DNA from: Meghimatium bilineatum
Lineage: Eukaryota > Mollusca > Gastropoda > Stylommatophora > Philomycidae
Length of the DNA stretch: 64,000 nucleotides
Direction of reading: 5' to 3'
Assembly (NCBI GenBank): GCA_034231615.1
Contig: CM067298.1
Coordinates: 54,278,883 to 54,342,882 of the forward strand
In this document: in pieces, positions 11,559 to 22,929 of the stretch
How the letters are laid out: the number at the start of each line of letters is the position of its first letter
Numbering within the stretch: position 1 is the first letter of the stretch
Translations under genes and position numbers: made by a program
Notes under the pieces: generated by a model
What the model was told of the DNA's origin: nothing
Database searches by the model: none
The model's input: only the letters and a program-made list of their open reading frames with translations

Positions 11559-11891
11559 CTGAAATAAGATCCATAAATACATGTCATTCTATTCAGCTAA
11601 AATACAAGTATTTAAGTAACATTGTTTATATACATTATATAAATAATAATTTATATCTACACAATTATTTTATCAAATACGATGCATGATACCGTGAAAT
11701 GTTATGAACACGATTACAGAAATCACGTTTCAAATTATAAAACGTGGGGCTGATACTGACGATGATGTTCCATCTTCGCAATAGAATATGAGTATGACAT
11801 TAAGATGATGCCCTGAATTACGTGATACAACTGAATTAATATGAGGCGGAGTTGCTAAAAATAATCCAGACTGTGGGGATAGTACTTAGAA

Positions 11892-12173
11892 CATTGGTTC
11901 TCAAAGTGGCACATATGGCCTCACCAGAGGACCACATAGATTTCTATTTAGCCAAAAAGGAAAAATATGAAAGTGATAGAAATACAGAGAAATTGCAAGG
12001 CAAATACCTATTTTTAAAAACAACTGGAAGGGAATAATTTGAACAATGTTAAATAAAATTAGTAGTAAACTGTGATGTATGAAGCCATTAAGCTTCTATA
12101 TATCTCTAAGGGGGTCATGGAAGACACATTTTAAGAATAGCAGGACATGGGGAAAATAGGTTGAGAACTACTG
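11892..12173. mobile_element. Short hAT-like MITE
   Basis: 282 bp with imperfect inverted ends: cattggttctcaaagtgg at the left and ggttgagaactactg at the right. The end sequence resembles animal hAT terminal repeats. The flanking 8-mers are not identical, so the insertion is old or the ends are slightly misplaced. No coding capacity. Confidence 0.55.
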
Positions 12174-12536
12174 ACTATAACATTAAAAAAAATGGTATAC
12201 TGTTTTACCTTACAGGGCAAGACTTACCCAGAATTATTTATATATTTATTCAAATCACTTTTTATGCTTACCGAAACACTTTCATAAATCTCATAGTATA
12301 TATTTTCTTACACATTTTACATTTTGTGTTGATTTGTTAGAGTTTTTGTGTTACGTCCACTTAATATTGCTTGGGGTATCAGTGGAAATAACTGTTAGTA
12401 TAGTTTTAATTTGTGCATGTGTGATTTTTCCGAAAATGTGAATATTTGTGTGACTTTAACACCATATCTTCCAAATTTCGTAAGTTAGACTCATGAGATT
12501 GTCAGTGAATGTGCATATGGTCTATAACAGAGCTCT

Positions 12537-12881
12537 ATGGTTGGTTGGTTGGTTGGTTGCTGATCCAGCAGTCCCTTTGACCTAATGCCATTAAATTGCA
12601 TTATATTGCTGGCACGTCTGTGGATTTTTGGCCAACCCCGGGACAGAGCCAGAGAATAACTATCACACCTCCAGGAAGGTAGGTTTCAACCTTCGTACTG
12701 CTCTACCACTGTAGCCAAGGTAGGGTTCACTGTGCTCATTCCCCGCCACCAATTGACTACTGGTTATGTCGATCTTCTCTATTGCTCTAGGCATACAACC
12801 AAATGTTCAAGTCAAAAGGATTGACATGTCCTGAGTCACTGTGCCTCTATGAACATCCCTGGCTCCCCCCAACCACAGAGG

Positions 12882-12976
<95 letters not shown>

Positions 12977-13180
12977 TTCAGGTAAACATGAAAATCATTT
13001 CAACAACAAAATAAAAGCATAATTGCATAGATTACGTGCCATGAAGCTTCTTTAAGAGGATAACCTCAATATAACGGCATGTCATCCACTAAGGTTTTCT
13101 GTTGCATGGGTGGTTTGTCTAGTGTCTAGTGGACCATTAGTGAGACCCACAGACACAACCACATGCGTCAAAACTATGTG
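12537..13180 (+). repeat. ~640-bp dispersed element with internal TA array, copy 1
   Basis: Begins with four ggtt units and gctgatccagcagtcc and runs through a (TA)n array to gagacccacagacacaac. A second copy lies in opposite orientation at 18080-18694, and a short piece at 60225-60275. No coding frame; family unknown. The two long copies flank transporter exon 13905-14086. Confidence 0.75.
12886..12974. repeat. (TA)n microsatellite
   Basis: About 89 bp of pure TA inside the dispersed element. The homologous position of copy 2 (about 18265-18290) has only a short TA-rich stretch, so the array expanded after insertion. Confidence 0.95.
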
Positions 13181-13500
13181 CAATATGTTTTTAAAAAAAA
13201 ATGTTAGGCTTAGTTTAGAGAAAAGTTTACTACGTACAGTTATTTCCAATGTGCATGATCCAATATTCGAACATGTAAATGTGTCTTTATTACATAATTA
13301 ATTATTTGAACTAACTTCATTATTCCATGATTTTTAAGCCAGCAATAATTTTTACTAAATTACCAGTAAATATTATACTATGGGCAACATTTTATTTAAA
13401 TCTATGCAGTGTTGACTGGTTTAGAAAAGAAAAAAAAGAAAGGAACGCCTTTTCTGGGTAAGTCTAGCCCCGTAATCACTTGCTTGTTAAAGATTTCCTG

Positions 13501-13530
13501 TTTAAAAATGTGTGTGTGTGTGTGTGTTTT
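13501..13530. repeat. (GT)n microsatellite
   Basis: Short GT run in the intron. Confidence 0.85.
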
Positions 13531-13904
13531 AGTCTATAGCTCTTGCGCGTCCTGTTTTGATATTTCATTATTGGTGGATATTTTTACACAGTGGGTATTC
13601 CGTACTCAATTTTGTAAATATCAAATAACCATACATTGTTGATGTAAAACGTATAGTTTTGGTACTGCAATATTATGAGGTGAATTACGTGTAGATGAAA
13701 ACCAGTGCCGGATTTACCTATAAGCTAAACAAGCTATAGCGTAGCGCTATAGAGATGATGATGCCATTCGTCGTTGTACTTGATTGGTTGATTTATCACG
13801 GCATCATTCCCAAACTTCTTCTGACACATTCGTATCATTCGGAAAATATTGTAATCAAAATAGGGCGGTACTAATACTCATTATAATAAATGAATTATTC
13901 TTAC

Positions 13905-14086
13905 ATGAAACAAATATACCACTGTGTTGATCCCTTGTCAGCTGCTGTCTTAAATAGAGACAACGAAATGAGAGTAATAGTGGGTGCTATGGTCAGTGGC
14001 CCAATGAACCTCATTATAGATCCAACCACACCGAGAAATCCTGCTAATACTGCCACCAACGACGCCACCATCAGTGCACCTTGTAG
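13905..14086 (-). CDS. SLC23: SLC23 transporter exon
   Basis: Acceptor tttttttgtatgcag|CTACAAGG and donor TTTCAT|GTAAGA bound 182 bp (60 codons plus AT). It reads LQGALMVASLVAVLAGFLG, then VVGSIMRFIGPLTIAPTI, and on to ADKGSTQWYICF. This matches the family segment IQGAIMVSS...GLLGLPGxLxxYIGPLTVTPTV. The exon starts in phase 0, whereas exon 22209-22366 ends with two bases of a codon, so at least one exon of length 3n+1 must lie between them. Confidence 0.95.
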
Positions 14087-14537
14087 CTGCATACAAAAAA
14101 AACACGAATTTATTTGACTGCAAAGGAAAATATCTTATACAGGGTGTCTATATAGTTTATGTAAACTTATTTAGATTGTTGGTGACACTACGTCGTATCA
14201 ATGGGCGTATTTGGTGCGGATTTGCGTGACGTTAGTTCACCTGGGCTTTATAGACACCCTATATTTGTTGATTATATTTATACCTTTTACTTTTTTTCTC
14301 TACTTGATGTCAGGCAAGTCATATGGATAAATTCTACCGTTGTCTGGAGTTCTGTGGTCACATATACCTGTATTTGCAGGGATGAAAAGTCGGGTCACTG
14401 TCTTTCTTAATTGTTCATACTTGGGGCATTTCTGAAGCATATTCCCAGAGATCTGTCTGTATGGTCCACACTATCTGGTATAACAAATCGTCGAATATTG
14501 TACATGTGTTTATTTTCTCTTATGTCATATCTTCCGG

Positions 14538-14693
14538 CATCTGCCGAAGACGGATGTGTCAGGCCATTTGCGCAAATAAAACGGCGACACAACGTATTTC
14601 CATTCTCTGGATTACATCCTGCTGGAAATATAGTAGGGCAATGATCCTGCTAAAAGAGATATCCAGCGGGAGTTTGAGAATGAATGCTGAAGA
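14538..14693 (+). mobile_element. SINE (GAA-tail family), copy 1
   Basis: About 156 bp starting gccgaagacggatgtg, through ttccattctctgga, to gagaatgaatgctgaagaa. The flanks atatcttccggc and atatcttccagc are a slightly decayed target-site duplication. No clear tRNA A/B boxes. Confidence 0.8.
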
Positions 14694-15029
14694 ATAATAT
14701 CTTCCAGCAAAGTGTGGTGACTTGCCCCAGACGATTACGATTGTGTCTTAAGTCATGGTGTAAAGTGCTGCTCTTTAGAATCGTCAGCTTAAGTGCGGAA
14801 TAAGTTGTCCTAAACACGATAATGTGCGATATAGTATTATTTACTGCAATTGCAAGATCATTGAGATACATTTTGACGTGACTATAGAAGTTATTATGTA
14901 TTCAGACTCATAGGAAATTTTAAAGGCGTAGAGAATTAAGTTACTATGTAGGCATGTGTCTCCATCTGTACTCATTGAAGAGAATAGCAGATTTCAAGAA
15001 TATGAGAACAATTCATTGCAACTAATAAC

Positions 15030-15330
15030 CGGTCGAGGATCATCATAATGCATCAAGTCTCTGCATCGAAGGATAGCTGTATCGGATCTCCAACATCCTC
15101 TCTTTTGTCTTGATGACGCACTCCGATAGAATCTATAATTTCCAACTCATGATGTTTCCTTTCATCTTGTATTTTTGTTTTCCTCTTGCTCGCCTCCCCC
15201 CCCCCTTGATTTTTCCTTTAAATAGGTCTTTATCGAAGTGTTATGTCTTATAATATGTCCAAAATGTTTCATATAATGTATTCCTTATAAATTGTATTTC
15301 CGTTTATAGTTCTTTTTTTTCATACAAGTA
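15030..15330 (-). mobile_element. Decayed LINE fragment
   Basis: Shares cttgctcgc, taatatgtccaaaat and neighbouring text with the LINE remnant at 34800-35900. On the minus strand it corresponds to the region downstream of the RT core. Broken. Confidence 0.55.
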
Positions 15331-16169
15331 CGACGTGTTCGTGGAGGATGCCTGATCAACACCTGGCAGAATATAAAGAAATGAAATCATTCTTTAAATA
15401 GAAGCATAAATTGTGAAGCACATATGAACATATTTCATGATCGAGACATGATTTATAAAATTAGTTCCCAGCGTGGGAAATATAGGGAACCACATGGACC
15501 TGCAGGGGATCACTTGGAATAAAAATTAAAATTGGGGGAGAAACGTATAGGATATACCCGTTTAGGTGGGAATTAATCTATTTGAATGATAAAAAAACAA
15601 TATAGATTCTGATACCCATTTAAAACCTTGGTGATCAATGAAGAAAATGAATGCGCTTCTCCTAAGACTTTCACTGGGGTCAAGGAAAACAATTTTCTGA
15701 AAAGGGTGCAGCCCAAGACAAGGCTTCTACTGATCTAAAAGATGTTACTGAGAAGTACGTAACTAAAACAATTATTTTTTCTTCTGGTTCGTATTTTAAC
15801 ATGTCTACACAGCAAGTCAAACATTTAAATAAGAGAAAACGTATAATAGCTTAAACAGGTGGGTGTATATAAGATATAAAGTTGAATTAAATGAGAATAG
15901 ATGTCACAAATAGTATAATTGGCACACGGTGATAAAAAACGAATGCCAAAGATATAAGACAATATCAAAGTAAGCAGACAAAAAAGTTGTATACTTCTAG
16001 ACACCAAGAAATAAGAGATCGATATAAATAAGGGGCAAATCTCTTTTTAATACTACTAGAACGTCCTTACACACTAAAACGTATGCAAAGTTGCATCTAT
16101 TCCGTTGTTTATAATTGAGTGTCGTTACGTTGCATATCTCCTTTTATTTTCTCTTTGTACCCTATATCC

Positions 16170-16335
16170 CGCCGAAGACGGATGTGTTGGGCCATTGGCG
16201 CAAATAAACCGGCAACACAACGCATTTCCATTCTCTGGACTACATCCAACTGAAAATCTTGTAGGACCATTGTCCTGTTACAAGAGCTATCCAGTGGGAA
16301 TTTGAGAATGAACGCTGAAGAAGAAGAAGAAGTAC
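16170..16335 (+). mobile_element. SINE (GAA-tail family), copy 2
   Basis: Complete copy: gccgaagacggatgtgttgg head, the hairpin-like taggaccattgtcctg, tail aacgctgaagaagaagaag. Flanked by gtaccctatat and gtacccctatat, a target-site duplication with one indel. It abuts the LINE tail at 16340. Confidence 0.87.
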
Positions 16336-16339
16336 CCCT

Positions 16340-17420
16340 ATATGCCTTGTAGCGACAGTGGTAGGAGAGTTCTCTGGAGATGACTTTTTGTGTGCTTCAT
16401 ATATATTTGTTGTCGTTTTCCCTATTTTATTTTTGTAGCCATCGATTGCAAAGTCTGCCCCTCGCTGTGTATCCATCGTATTTGTATATCAGTGCTTTTT
16501 GAGGGGCACAGTCTGATAGTAGTCTTAAATCATGCGAAAACCACTTAAGCTGTTGTCTTCTGATGTAGTCCAGGGTTGGCATTGTGTTTGTTTTCTGATG
16601 TTTTCTTTCCTGATTCTGTCTCTTATTGTTACTCCGAAGATTCTACGTAGACAAGTCATTTCGGTTGTGACAAGTTTTCTTTTGGATTCTGTAATTTTAT
16701 CCATGTTTGACATTGGTAACATAGTGATGGTGTGATGATCGTTTTATATAGTGCAGCGTTTGTGTTGATCATGCTCAACATTTGTTTTTTTTTTAAAATA
16801 GGAGACATCTGCCCCAAGATTTGGTATGCAATGTTGCATCTATTTTGGTTTTCTTTAGTATTTTTCCCAATCGATGATATGATGGTTCCAAGATAAGAGC
16901 ATTCTTTCACTTATTGAAGTTGTGGATAATCGATTACAATAGTTGTGTTTCTTTCTGTTTTCTGTGTTTATCTTCATGTTAAAGTCCCTACATCCTGTGG
17001 TGAGTCTATGCATATGTTGTTGTAGTTGTTCTTTCGCTGTTGATATTATTGTTCATTATTGCTAATGAAATGATTCACTATTGCTTGATAATTTGCAAAA
17101 AGATGTTCGCTCAGGATGTTATTTAGTTTTTCTTCTTCATTAGTGTTGGCAGTTGTATACATGCTATCGATATATGTGATGAATAACAAGCAAGACAGAA
17201 CACATCCTTGTCGTACTTCAGAGTACATCTGGTTCCATTACAGTTTAGAACACATAATATGATTACGAACAGGGACTTACACAGCAAATCAAACAATTAA
17301 ATATGTGTTGGACATTTTACACATGCTTTCGATATATGTGATAAATAATACTGGAGACAGAACACATCCTTGTCGCACTCCAAAGTGTATGTGGTTAATT
17401 TCATTGCACATAAAATATGA
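16340..17420 (-). mobile_element. Decayed LINE with RT motifs and an internal duplication
   Basis: Minus-strand frames include an RT block reading EVRQGCVLSCLLFITYIDS (17140-17230), a later block (ECSYLGTIISSIGKNTKEN; 16656-16910) and a C-terminal block (16525-16722). The QGCVLS region recurs at about 17320-17400 in a second, diverged version, so the fragment is partly duplicated head to tail. Broken by stops and frameshifts. Confidence 0.75.
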
Positions 17421-17663
17421 TTACGAACTTTCTTAAAGTTTTAGGTGAGAACCATTACAAACCTGATCAGTTATTACTTAACGACTTGTAGATAAAATCA
17501 TACTATTTTTACCTGGCATAAATTCTCCTTCCATATTGCCCTGTGTTCTTCAGACCCCTTAACTATCAATGACGATACATTCACTAGTGAAGTTTAGAAA
17601 ATACAATCATTGATACAGATATGGTAAAAATGTGTTTCAAATAACGAAGTTCTGTTATCATAT

Positions 17664-17665
<2 letters not shown>

Positions 17666-17698
<33 letters not shown>

Positions 17699-17710
17699 GT
17701 GTGCGTGTGT

Positions 17711-17741
<31 letters not shown>
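17666..17741. repeat. Compound TA/GT microsatellite
   Basis: TA run followed by GT run. Confidence 0.9.
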
Positions 17742-18079
17742 AAGGCCCCCTTTATGCATACATTTTGCTCCATGCGAGTCACCATTGGATATTGAAACAG
17801 TTATTAAATACTAAATTCTTGAAGAAGTTTTTCTATATATCGTAATAAATATTTCCTATATATTTACTCTTCTGTGACCCCTCTAAACAGGTCCATATCC
17901 ACCTCCGTAAATGTTTAAGTATAACTTCGTTGCTCCTAAGTAGAATGATGTGGCCTCAAGGAGGGCCACGTTGAGACCTACCGATACAAAGTAACCGCAT
18001 GCAGAAGGTATGATGGTCTTACAAGTCGTCCATAAGACCAAACTCTATTCAAAAGGAAAACTGAAATAGATGATATGCA

Positions 18080-18694
18080 GATACACATGCTGTTGCGTCT
18101 GTGGGTCTCATCGATGACCCACTAGACAAACGACCCATGCAACAGACAACCATAGTATATTACATGCTGTTATATTGAGATTATCTTCTTATAGAAGAAC
18201 ATGGCACGTCATTGTACAATAATGCTTCTCATGCTTTTATTTTGTTGTTGCAATGTTGTTCTTTGTTATTTTTATATATGTATGCACCCTCTGTGGTTGG
18301 GAGGTAACTAGCGATGAATTGTGTAACACTGGTGAGGAGGAAACTGGCAGCACTGTTTTTCCTATGGTTGAGGTCCATCATAGAGACACGGTGACTCAGG
18401 ACGTGACAATCCTTTTGACTTGAACATTTGGTTGCTTGCCTGGAGCAATTGAGACGTTTGGCATAATCAGTAGTCAATTTGCGTCAAGGTATGGGCACAA
18501 TAAACCCTATCTTGGCTGCAGTTGCTCAGAGCGGTGCATAGGTGGAAATCTACCTTCCTGGTCGTGTGATAGTTATTCTCTGGCCCGAGGCGGGACGAAA
18601 ATCCATAGCCTTCCCAGCAATATAATGCCATTTTAATGGTATTGGGTCAAATGACATGAGTCCATGGACCGCTGGATCAGCAACCAACCAACCA
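18080..18694 (-). repeat. ~615-bp dispersed element, copy 2 (inverted)
   Basis: Reverse-strand counterpart of 12537-13180: from the ggtt-rich start at 18694 through aggattgtcacgtcctgag and tgcaccctctgtggtt to gagacccacagacgcaac near 18090. Alignment is recognisable along the whole length with many substitutions. Confidence 0.75.
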
Positions 18695-18699
18695 TGATA

Positions 18700-19372
18700 T
18701 GCATAATGCTGAGTGCCTTTTTATGGAAACCCCAGGGCACTGCATCTACACAACCATGATTGTTACCACTTCTGAATGGTGGCATTAAACTCAAAACATT
18801 ATGCAACCATGCAGTCTACTGGGTATGAAATAACACTCTCGAGAAACACTGCACAAAAAGATAACAACAATACATAGCTCATAATTCATATGTATCGAAA
18901 TAAAAGGAAAACATACAAGGACCATTTAACGATGTTCATTTTAAACTGTATACAAAATGTGACATGAACATAAGATGATATATGCTACTGTTACTGTATC
19001 GCATATAATTGCTATAAGTATATAACAGGTGTAATGCAAAACTCGCAACTGAACACTCGAAACGTGCTATGTGACTGCAAGAAATAATGCTAGACTTTTG
19101 TATACTACAAGCATAGAATCATATTATGTTAAACTATGCGCATATATTATGTATAGAATAACGACTCAACAAATAATAAGGTATTTACACTGAACACAAA
19201 GTAGTGAGTTTTATGTTTCACAGACTAACGGGCACGAAAAAGAAATAGATGGAAGTATATTAAAACAGACTAGATCAACATTTGAACTACACAGTTTTTC
19301 CTAACAAAAAAGAAGGACAAAAATAACGGACGATATATATGTTACTAAAAAGTAAATTCACCAAGACTATAC

Positions 19373-19376
<4 letters not shown>
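18700..19376. other. Intron DNA, missing SLC23 exon not seen
   Basis: Part of the 8.1 kb intron between exons 22209-22366 and 13905-14086. I searched it by eye for the absent SLC23 exon (LP-x-x-QGG-type sequence) and did not find it. Confidence 0.4.

Positions 19377-19422
<46 letters not shown>
19377..19422. repeat. (TA)n microsatellite
   Basis: Pure TA run. Confidence 0.92.
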
Positions 19423-19424
<2 letters not shown>

Positions 19425-19866
19425 ACGAGAACAATTCGCAAAATCCATTATGATTTTTGCTTTCGATAATTGTCTGCAGTTTAGTCTGTGTGATTTCACT
19501 GATATATTAATATATATCCTCTGTTGTCTGTTTGTTTGCATTTATATTGAGAAAGGAATTGCTATTGAAACGCTGACTTAGTCTGTTTTAAAATACTGTC
19601 ATTAATACATTTTTCTCTCCGTTAGTCTGTGAATGGTAACACCCAGTACCTTGTGTTCTGTGAAGTACCTTACTGGTTAAGCAGTTGTTTTATTGCAGTA
19701 TTACTTATTGCCAACAGAGAATGAACTATATAATATTAATTATTTATATACAAGTAAACTTGCCGTTGTTTTCGTTGAAAGGACATTTGTCTTTGTTGAG
19801 ATTCATTAACACGAAGGTGGGTGTAATAAAGGAGTAGCTGATGCTCTGTATAATAGGCAACCTTTC

Positions 19867-20470
19867 AGATATAAATATGTATGAATCACATTAGATATAA
19901 GCAGGTATTAATCACATTAGATATAAACATGTATAAATACAATTAGATATAAACAGGTATACATCACATTAGATAAAAGCAGGTATGAATCACATTAGAT
20001 ATAAACAGGTATGAATCACATTAGATATAAACAGGTCTGAATCACATTAGATATAAACAGGTATGAATCACATTAGATATAAACAGGTATGAATCACATT
20101 AGATATAAACAGGTATGAATCACATTAGATATAAACAGGTATGAATCACATTAGATATAAACAGGTATGAATCACATTAGATATAAACAGGTATGAATCA
20201 CATTAGATATAAACAGGTATGAATCACATTAGATATAAACAGGTATGAATCACATTAGATATAAACAGGTATGAATCACATTAGATATAAACATGCATTA
20301 ATCACATTAGATATAAACAGATATGAATCACATTATATATAAACATGTATACACCACATTAGATATAAGCAGGTATGAATCACATTAGATATAAGCAGGC
20401 ATGAATCACATTATATATAAATATGTGTGAATCACATTAGATATAAACAGGTATGAATCACATTAGACAT
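19867..20470. repeat. 26-bp minisatellite, ~23 copies
   Basis: Unit aggtatgaatcacattagat plus ataaac. The central copies (about 20000-20280) are almost identical and the outer ones diverged, the usual pattern of recent central expansion. Intronic. Confidence 0.97.
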
Positions 20471-20489
20471 CACAAAGAAGTTTTATTTT

Positions 20490-20660
20490 AATTTTATTAA
20501 ACTCATAAACTTTCAGGGTAACAGAGGTGCCACTCTGGACATATTAACAAAAAATGCGCACTGTCTGTTTCTTCTCAGTTCCTTGTTTAAGGGTAGAGAA
20601 ATTTAGTCTTGTCCAGTCAATATTATCAGTCTATATTGTCCGTATTATCTTTTTATTCTG
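20490..20660 (-). mobile_element. Decayed LINE 3' end
   Basis: Resembles the better copy at 22999-23148 (ttcagggt.aac/gtaggggtaccac; cttgtccagtca). Broken. Confidence 0.5.
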
Positions 20661-20824
20661 CCTTCAACCTCAAATTTCATAATCTCAGTGAAATTAAACA
20701 CCAATGTACCCATTATCAGTAAAACGCCCGGTAATACATGTTTAAAAAAAAGATGTGATGTTAAACGCAAATGACATTAACAGTTTTTGTATACGGTTCT
20801 TGGTGAGGAACAGTGTTCCCCTAT

Positions 20825-20945
20825 TGTATTATTTTCCTTGGCTATGTTTATCATTTTATGTTCATCATTTTTTAATTAAAATTTAAATGTATTAAGGGCT
20901 AGCGTTAGGATTAGTTTTGTAAAACATTTTGACATACGAATATAC
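20825..20945 (+). mobile_element. AT-rich MITE-like element, partial
   Basis: Shares ttggctatgtttatca and the ttagg..ttagttttgtaaaaca interior with 50507-50748. The right part is not recognisable. Confidence 0.55.
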
Positions 20946-21128
20946 TTCCTTTACGAACTATCGGGTACTTTGCTGTAGCAACAAATTACGTGCATGGCAA
21001 AAAAATACTTTTGTCAATTCATCTACTGTTGTTATTGTCTCGTAAGTGCTTATACACATACTACTCACTCGAACTATGATTAAACGATTTGTATCAGGTG
21101 GTCATTGAATCGCCTATGATGCATGCAC

Positions 21129-21188
21129 ATGATCTCAGCCTCTCTCCATATATATATATATATATATATGGAGAGAGGCTGAGATCAT
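21129..21188. repeat. 60-bp perfect palindrome
   Basis: Arms atgatctcagcctctctcc (21129-21147) and its exact complement (21170-21188) around 22 bp of TA. It could extrude as a cruciform. Alternatively it is a microsatellite caught between inverted copies of a 19-mer. Confidence 0.95.
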
Positions 21189-21599
21189 TTGCTAGGATAC
21201 GGATAGATAGAGAACTCTAGTCTGTACATTGCGGGGTTTATTTATTCCACAACACATAAATACTCAATGTGGTCATATAAGCTGTCCGCCTGGAATGATG
21301 GTGTTCGTATTGTTAACTTGACATTATTAATCATATACACAACGAAATATTTTTAATCAATATACATGTTCATTAATTGTTATTTCAGGACACAAAATGA
21401 TTTCTTACATCTAAAAATATACAATAGGCATTACGGTACCGCATACGCGCCCCTCCCCCCTCCCATACACCCCTTTTTCTGAGGCAATGGCCTGCATAAA
21501 GTGTTATTCTTAGAGAAAAGAAAACTGTCAATACTGCATTTTACCAGTTCATGTGTTGCAGGGAGGGGATTGAATAGCTGTGTGATAAAAGCCGCATGC

Positions 21600-21760
21600 T
21601 CTTGCTGTCGCCACGACGCGTACAGGGTGAGTTTTTTTTAATTTACCCTCCGACAGAAAAAAATCCAGTCCTTACCGGGGGATCGAACTCTAGACCTCAT
21701 TCGTGTGAGACTAGCGTTCTAACCTCTCGGCCATGCGCCACACCTCGGCCATGCGCCACA
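21600..21760 (-). mobile_element. tRNA-derived SINE
   Basis: On the minus strand: ggcgcatggccgagagg with A box TGGCCGAGAGG (21723-21733), then B box GAGTTCGATCC (about 21680-21690), followed by a non-tRNA body containing ttttttctgtcggagggt. The A-B spacing fits a Ser/Leu-type tRNA ancestor. A 17-bp piece of the head is duplicated at 21742-21758. It is not a functional tRNA: there is no acceptor pairing at the 3' side. Confidence 0.8.
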
Positions 21761-22179
21761 CCTATTCTTAAAGGGCGTGCATAATTTTATGATTTAAACA
21801 AAACTCACCATGTTTCAGTTTGAAAGTTGTGTCTTGTTTCAAAGAGGTTCTAGAATCTTGCTTAGCAAGAGAAAAATACGTTCCCACTTACATCAGAATA
21901 ATGTATAGATGAGTGAAGAAAATGTACTCTTTTTTTGTGTGGAAAGAACCGAAGATCATGTAATTAATACCTAACTTGAGTCTACTTACACTAGAATGGT
22001 TGCTAGAACGGAGAGCTGAACACTTATGGCAGTGTCCTGTGTGATATGGTACCCGTTTCTAATGTTGAACCAAAATCAAGAATCAATGAGAATCATTTCA
22101 GAAACATTCACCTACAACCAATTATTACTTTCATACTTTTCTATCACATTATGTTAAGATATTGCTGTCACCAACATAC

Positions 22180-22215
22180 CTGATTCCTACTGCACACTAA
22201 ATACATACCTGATTC
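22180..22215 (-). promoter_or_regulatory. Duplicated 5' splice site
   Basis: On the minus strand the string taggaatcag|gtatgt occurs twice, 29 bp apart. Donor 1 ends the exon at 22209. Donor 2 would end it near 22180 and add a segment with an in-frame TAG, so its use would truncate the protein or trigger decay. Confidence 0.7.
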
Positions 22216-22366
22216 CTAACGTACACTGGATAATGGAAGATAGACCAGATACGAAGATGACTGTACTGATGAGTTCCCCAAGGCCAACGTCATCCCCATC
22301 TATACATATAGCACTCTTTATAATCACTGGATAAGCAAATGTTGCCCCAAAAGCGGTCAAGAATTG
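22209..22366 (-). CDS. SLC23: SLC23 transporter exon, end of TM1 and TM2
   Basis: Acceptor cccatatgcag|CAATTC and donor GAATCAG|GTATGT bound 158 bp (52 codons plus AG). It follows exon 1 directly in phase: GFQ|QFLTAFGATFAYPVI, then GDDVGLGELISTVIF and ending CTLGI(R). The family has Gln-His (LGLQHYL) where this gene has Gln-Gln. A second copy of the donor sequence sits 29 bp further on (see the regulatory entry). Confidence 0.95.
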
Positions 22367-22929
22367 CTGCATATGGGACAATGTTATTGGAAGGAAAAAT
22401 ATGTGAATTTCAGCAAATATTTATGTGAAAACATTATGCGAAGAATATATATCATAGATGTTCACAAAGAATTTTGTTATGTTGTCAATATCCAACAGTT
22501 GCTAGTTGAAAGCTCTTTGCAGCTCAGCTATTCTTTAAAAAGTTCAGTTCCTTTAAAGTTTAATTACGATCCATATAGTCAGTTAGTAATTTCCACGGGT
22601 GTTTATGACAGTTTTGTTCATGGTAGCTGAGAAGGAAGTGCAGTCAAACAGCAGGTGTGTGGCTGTTTCTTTTGGGATGAGATCAGTTTTTACAGGTTGC
22701 TAGTTGCTGGGCGGTGATATGGTTTAAATGGTTATTAACTCTAATATGCCATGTTAGAAACTGTCAGATAAGGGGTTGATGTTTCTTACAACGCCTTACA
22801 ACATTGTCTTTAGTTGTGTCATTTCATGAAATACATTTCGACCCGTTAACCCATGTAGCCATCTGTGAATATATCTATGTCATCAGTCTTACTATTAGCG
22901 TTTTCGAAATAACATGCAGATCGACCTGT

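Noticed and set aside
12803-12985. 60-codon frame ending in a Tyr-Ile run
   Set aside because: It runs into the (TA)n array of the dispersed element, with no other coding evidence.
21600-21760. Possible functional tRNA gene on the minus strand
   Set aside because: A and B boxes are present, but the acceptor stem does not pair and a SINE body follows; a decayed sister copy lies at 6690.
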